The position numbers were made by a program, and so were the translations under genes. From contig CAIONQ010000163.1 in assembly GCA_903859705.1 (NCBI GenBank), forward strand, positions 62,001-126,000: a stretch of DNA of 64,000 nt, in the 5' to 3' direction. Within the stretch, counting starts at the first letter, position 1, and each line of letters begins with the position of its first letter. Shown piece by piece: positions 62,309 to 64,000 of this stretch. The notes beneath the pieces were generated by a model. The model was given only the letters and a program-made list of their open reading frames with translations. It did no database searches and was not told the origin of the DNA. The DNA is from an uncultured Chthonomonas sp. GTDB lineage: Bacteria > Armatimonadota > Chthonomonadetes > Chthonomonadales > Chthonomonadaceae.

Positions 62309-63341
62309 GATACAGAAAACCCTTTCCGTCTGGATGATGCTGGCGGTGGTTGCCCTGGCAGCCACACTATCCGGCAGCGTTCATGCGGACGCACTCGAAT
62401 TAACCAGATATGAGTATACCGAATACCACATGGGTGTGGATGTTCGGATCGTAGTTTATACCGAAAACAAAGAGAAAGCCGAAAAGGCTGTTTCTGCTGC
62501 TTTCGAACGGTTTGCCCAGCTCGATACCATCATGAGCGATTATCGCGCAGATAGCGAACTGATGCAGTTGTGCGCAAAGGCTGGCGGACCCCCCGTGCGC
62601 ACAAGCAAGGAGCTAACTAAAGTACTGGCTCATGCGCAAGAGCTTTCCCGCCGTAGCCAGGGAGCCTTTGATATAACCTGTAGTCCTTCTGTGCGCCTGT
62701 GGCGCACGGCACGTAAATCCCACATACTGCCCACCGAAGCACAGATTGCTGCCGCAGTTAACCTCACCGGCTGGCAAAAGCTGCAGGTAAACGCCCGCAA
62801 GCACACAGCGCGCCTTGCGCAGCAGGGCATGCTTCTGGATCTTGGCGGCATTGGTAAAGGCTTTGCCAATGATGAAGCCCAGAAAGTACTGAAACACTTC
62901 GGCATACGCTGCGCGCTTGTAGAAGCCGGAGGCGATATTGTGGTAACAAACGCGCCGCCAGGTACACGCGGGTGGCGCATTCAGGCTCAGATCCATAATA
63001 ACGAGCTTCCCTCGCTGGATCCTCAAGATCCGCGGGTTATGCTGCTAAGCAACTGCAGTATCTCCACCTCTGGCGATACCGAGCAGTTTGTAGATATCGG
63101 CGGTCAACGCTTCTCACATATCGTTAACCCGCTTACGGGCCGCGCACTCACCAACCGCATAGCAGTAATGGTAATTGCACCAACTGGCATCGTTACCGAT
63201 GGCCTCACAAAACCTGTAAGTATTCTCGGTGTTGAGAAAACCCGAGATCTTGTAAGTACCTACCCTGGTGCCCACGTTTGGATTGGCTTCGATCGTGGAG
63301 ACGAAAAACCCACACCGCGCGGAGATCAACGTGCCCCTTAA
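62295..63341 (+). CDS. apbE: FAD:protein FMN transferase
   Basis: This 348-residue protein has a signal peptide (TLSVWMMLAVVALAATLSGS, cleavage near HADA) and the ApbE fold. MGVDVRIVVYTENKEKAEKA and MSDYRADSELMQL come first, followed by FDITCSPSVRLWR, LLDLGGIGKGFAND, CALVEAGGDIVV and SHIVNPLTGRALTN. The enzyme attaches FMN to threonines of membrane or periplasmic flavoproteins such as NqrC/RnfG. ATG at 62295 is preferred because the signal peptide begins there; the frame runs 36 codons upstream without one. A phosphoesterase gene follows after 43 bases. Confidence 0.92.
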   Translation: MKKLTIQKTLSVWMMLAVVALAATLSGSVHADALELTRYEYTEYHMGVDVRIVVYTENKEKAEKAVSAAFERFAQLDTIMSDYRADSELMQLCAKAGGPPVRTSKELTKVLAHAQELSRRSQGAFDITCSPSVRLWRTARKSHILPTEAQIAAAVNLTGWQKLQVNARKHTARLAQQGMLLDLGGIGKGFANDEAQKVLKHFGIRCALVEAGGDIVVTNAPPGTRGWRIQAQIHNNELPSLDPQDPRVMLLSNCSISTSGDTEQFVDIGGQRFSHIVNPLTGRALTNRIAVMVIAPTGIVTDGLTKPVSILGVEKTRDLVSTYPGAHVWIGFDRGDEKPTPRGDQRAP

Positions 63342-63384
63342 TCTCGCAAATACCAGCGCCATCCCCGTAACTCAGGAGACAAAC

Positions 63385-64000
63385 GTGAGCCTTAACCGAC
63401 GCGAGCTTCTTATTTCCGGCGCCGCCGGGTTGGCGCTATCCGCCGATAACGCCCAGGCGGCCCCATCCCGCTTCCACTTTGTACATATCACCGATACGCA
63501 CATTCAGCCAGAGCTCGGTGCTACTTCTGGCGTGCACAGAGCGTTTCAGGCAGTCAAAGCGCTGGAGCATAAGCCCGGCTTCGGCCTCATAGGCGGCGAT
63601 CTTGTAATGGATGCCTCCCGCGTGTCACACGATAGGGCAGACAGGGTTTTCGCGCTTTGGCGGGAGCAGGCAGAAACGCTTGGCATGCCGCTGCACTACT
63701 CCATGGGCAACCATGATCTGTATGGCCTTGGTTCTGAAGCAGAGGGCAAACCCTCTACAGATAGCCCGGATTATGGCAAAAAGCTCTGGAAAAAGCGCCT
63801 TGGCCTGAGCACCACTTATTCCACATTTGATCATCAAGGATGGCGTTTTGTTTCGTTGGATTCTGCAGGCATCACTCCTGACTATGGTTGGGAAGGTGTG
63901 CTGGATCTGGCACAAATTTCCTGGCTAGATAATCTGCTGCGCAAAACGCCACGAACCATGCCCATGGTGTTTCTAACACACTATCCTATTTTTACGGCTT
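63385..64000 (+). CDS. metallophosphoesterase with Tat-type signal (3' end outside window)
   Basis: The open frame runs to the window edge, giving 205 codons. It opens MSLNRRELLISGAAGLALSA, a twin-arginine-like signal. The calcineurin-like phosphoesterase motifs follow in order: FVHITDTHIQPE (DxH), GFGLIGGDLVMD (GGD), YSMGNHDLYG (GNHD) and MVFLTHYPIF at the cut end. The start is GTG with AGGAG six bases upstream. It probably is exported and hydrolyses a phosphoester; the substrate is unknown. It follows apbE closely, probably in one transcript. Confidence 0.9.
   Translation, partial: MSLNRRELLISGAAGLALSADNAQAAPSRFHFVHITDTHIQPELGATSGVHRAFQAVKALEHKPGFGLIGGDLVMDASRVSHDRADRVFALWREQAETLGMPLHYSMGNHDLYGLGSEAEGKPSTDSPDYGKKLWKKRLGLSTTYSTFDHQGWRFVSLDSAGITPDYGWEGVLDLAQISWLDNLLRKTPRTMPMVFLTHYPIFTA

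Overview
The window comes from a diderm (Gram-negative-type) bacterium and holds about 55 protein genes with no tRNA, rRNA, transposase or CRISPR array. Support for a diderm: a lipoprotein with a lipobox, an outer-membrane barrel protein, a PapD-like periplasmic chaperone and two PEP-CTERM surface proteins. The mix of type I-beta DAHP synthase, tandem S41 proteases, Tat-exported Gfo/Idh/MocA and ThuA proteins, formylglycine-enzyme-like proteins, PhyH dioxygenase, a Ycf46-like AAA protein and a DUF5335-like protein recalls Armatimonadota or a neighbouring lineage. That placement is inference; no phylogenetic marker settles it. TTG start codons with strong Shine-Dalgarno (SD) sites are unusually frequent.

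1-18.3 kb is mostly housekeeping and secretion. It holds an MscS channel (cut by the window edge), a TIGR01777 oxidoreductase, DAHP synthase, MurJ, an S41 protease pair whose first member has lost its catalytic serine, a polysaccharide deacetylase lipoprotein, a PhyH/SUMF1 pair, a TlpA-like thioredoxin, an M42 aminopeptidase, glucose-6-phosphate isomerase and a secreted glycosidase with a carbohydrate-binding-like domain inside its catalytic barrel.

18.3-25.1 kb (minus strand) is the most novel block. Four related secreted subunits end in a shared GxHxxxxxWKVE-type strand and surround a PapD-like chaperone and an outer-membrane barrel with two C-terminal Ig-like domains. This looks like a chaperone/usher-type fibre system far from known forms. 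Two subunits form an exact-length 685-bp tandem duplication, and hairpins follow three of the subunit genes. An HTH/zinc-ribbon protein lies downstream.

25.1-31.7 kb carries a CDF metal transporter, HemW, a beta-propeller/TPR protein, an NHL-repeat protein and a Ycf46-like AAA ATPase. 32-41 kb has two PEP-CTERM genes, each behind a long AT-rich spacer with a recognisable promoter; a four-gene operon (CoA-binding, DoxX, VOC, small basic protein) behind a promoter with an inverted repeat between its -35 and -10; a structured RNA or leader before a DUF5335-like gene; an aldose epimerase; a sulfotransferase; and a Rho-like protein that has lost its P-loop lysine.

41-48 kb carries ThuA, the malic enzyme/phosphotransacetylase fusion MaeB, a Gfo/Idh/MocA protein, and a ParA-like ATPase overlapping a gene for a DUF499-C-terminus-like protein in the ParB position. 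48-57 kb looks like a stress or hypoxia island: a ferritin-VIT1 iron protein, a BON protein, two UspA proteins, a double-HTH regulator, a beta-CASP metallo-beta-lactamase protein and a NarL-type response regulator. Its histidine kinase has a GAF domain that keeps the spacing of the DosS/DosT heme ligand. 57-64 kb ends with a CoA-transferase, a metallo-beta-lactamase protein, another Gfo/Idh/MocA protein, a SUMF1 protein, ApbE and a metallophosphoesterase cut by the window edge.
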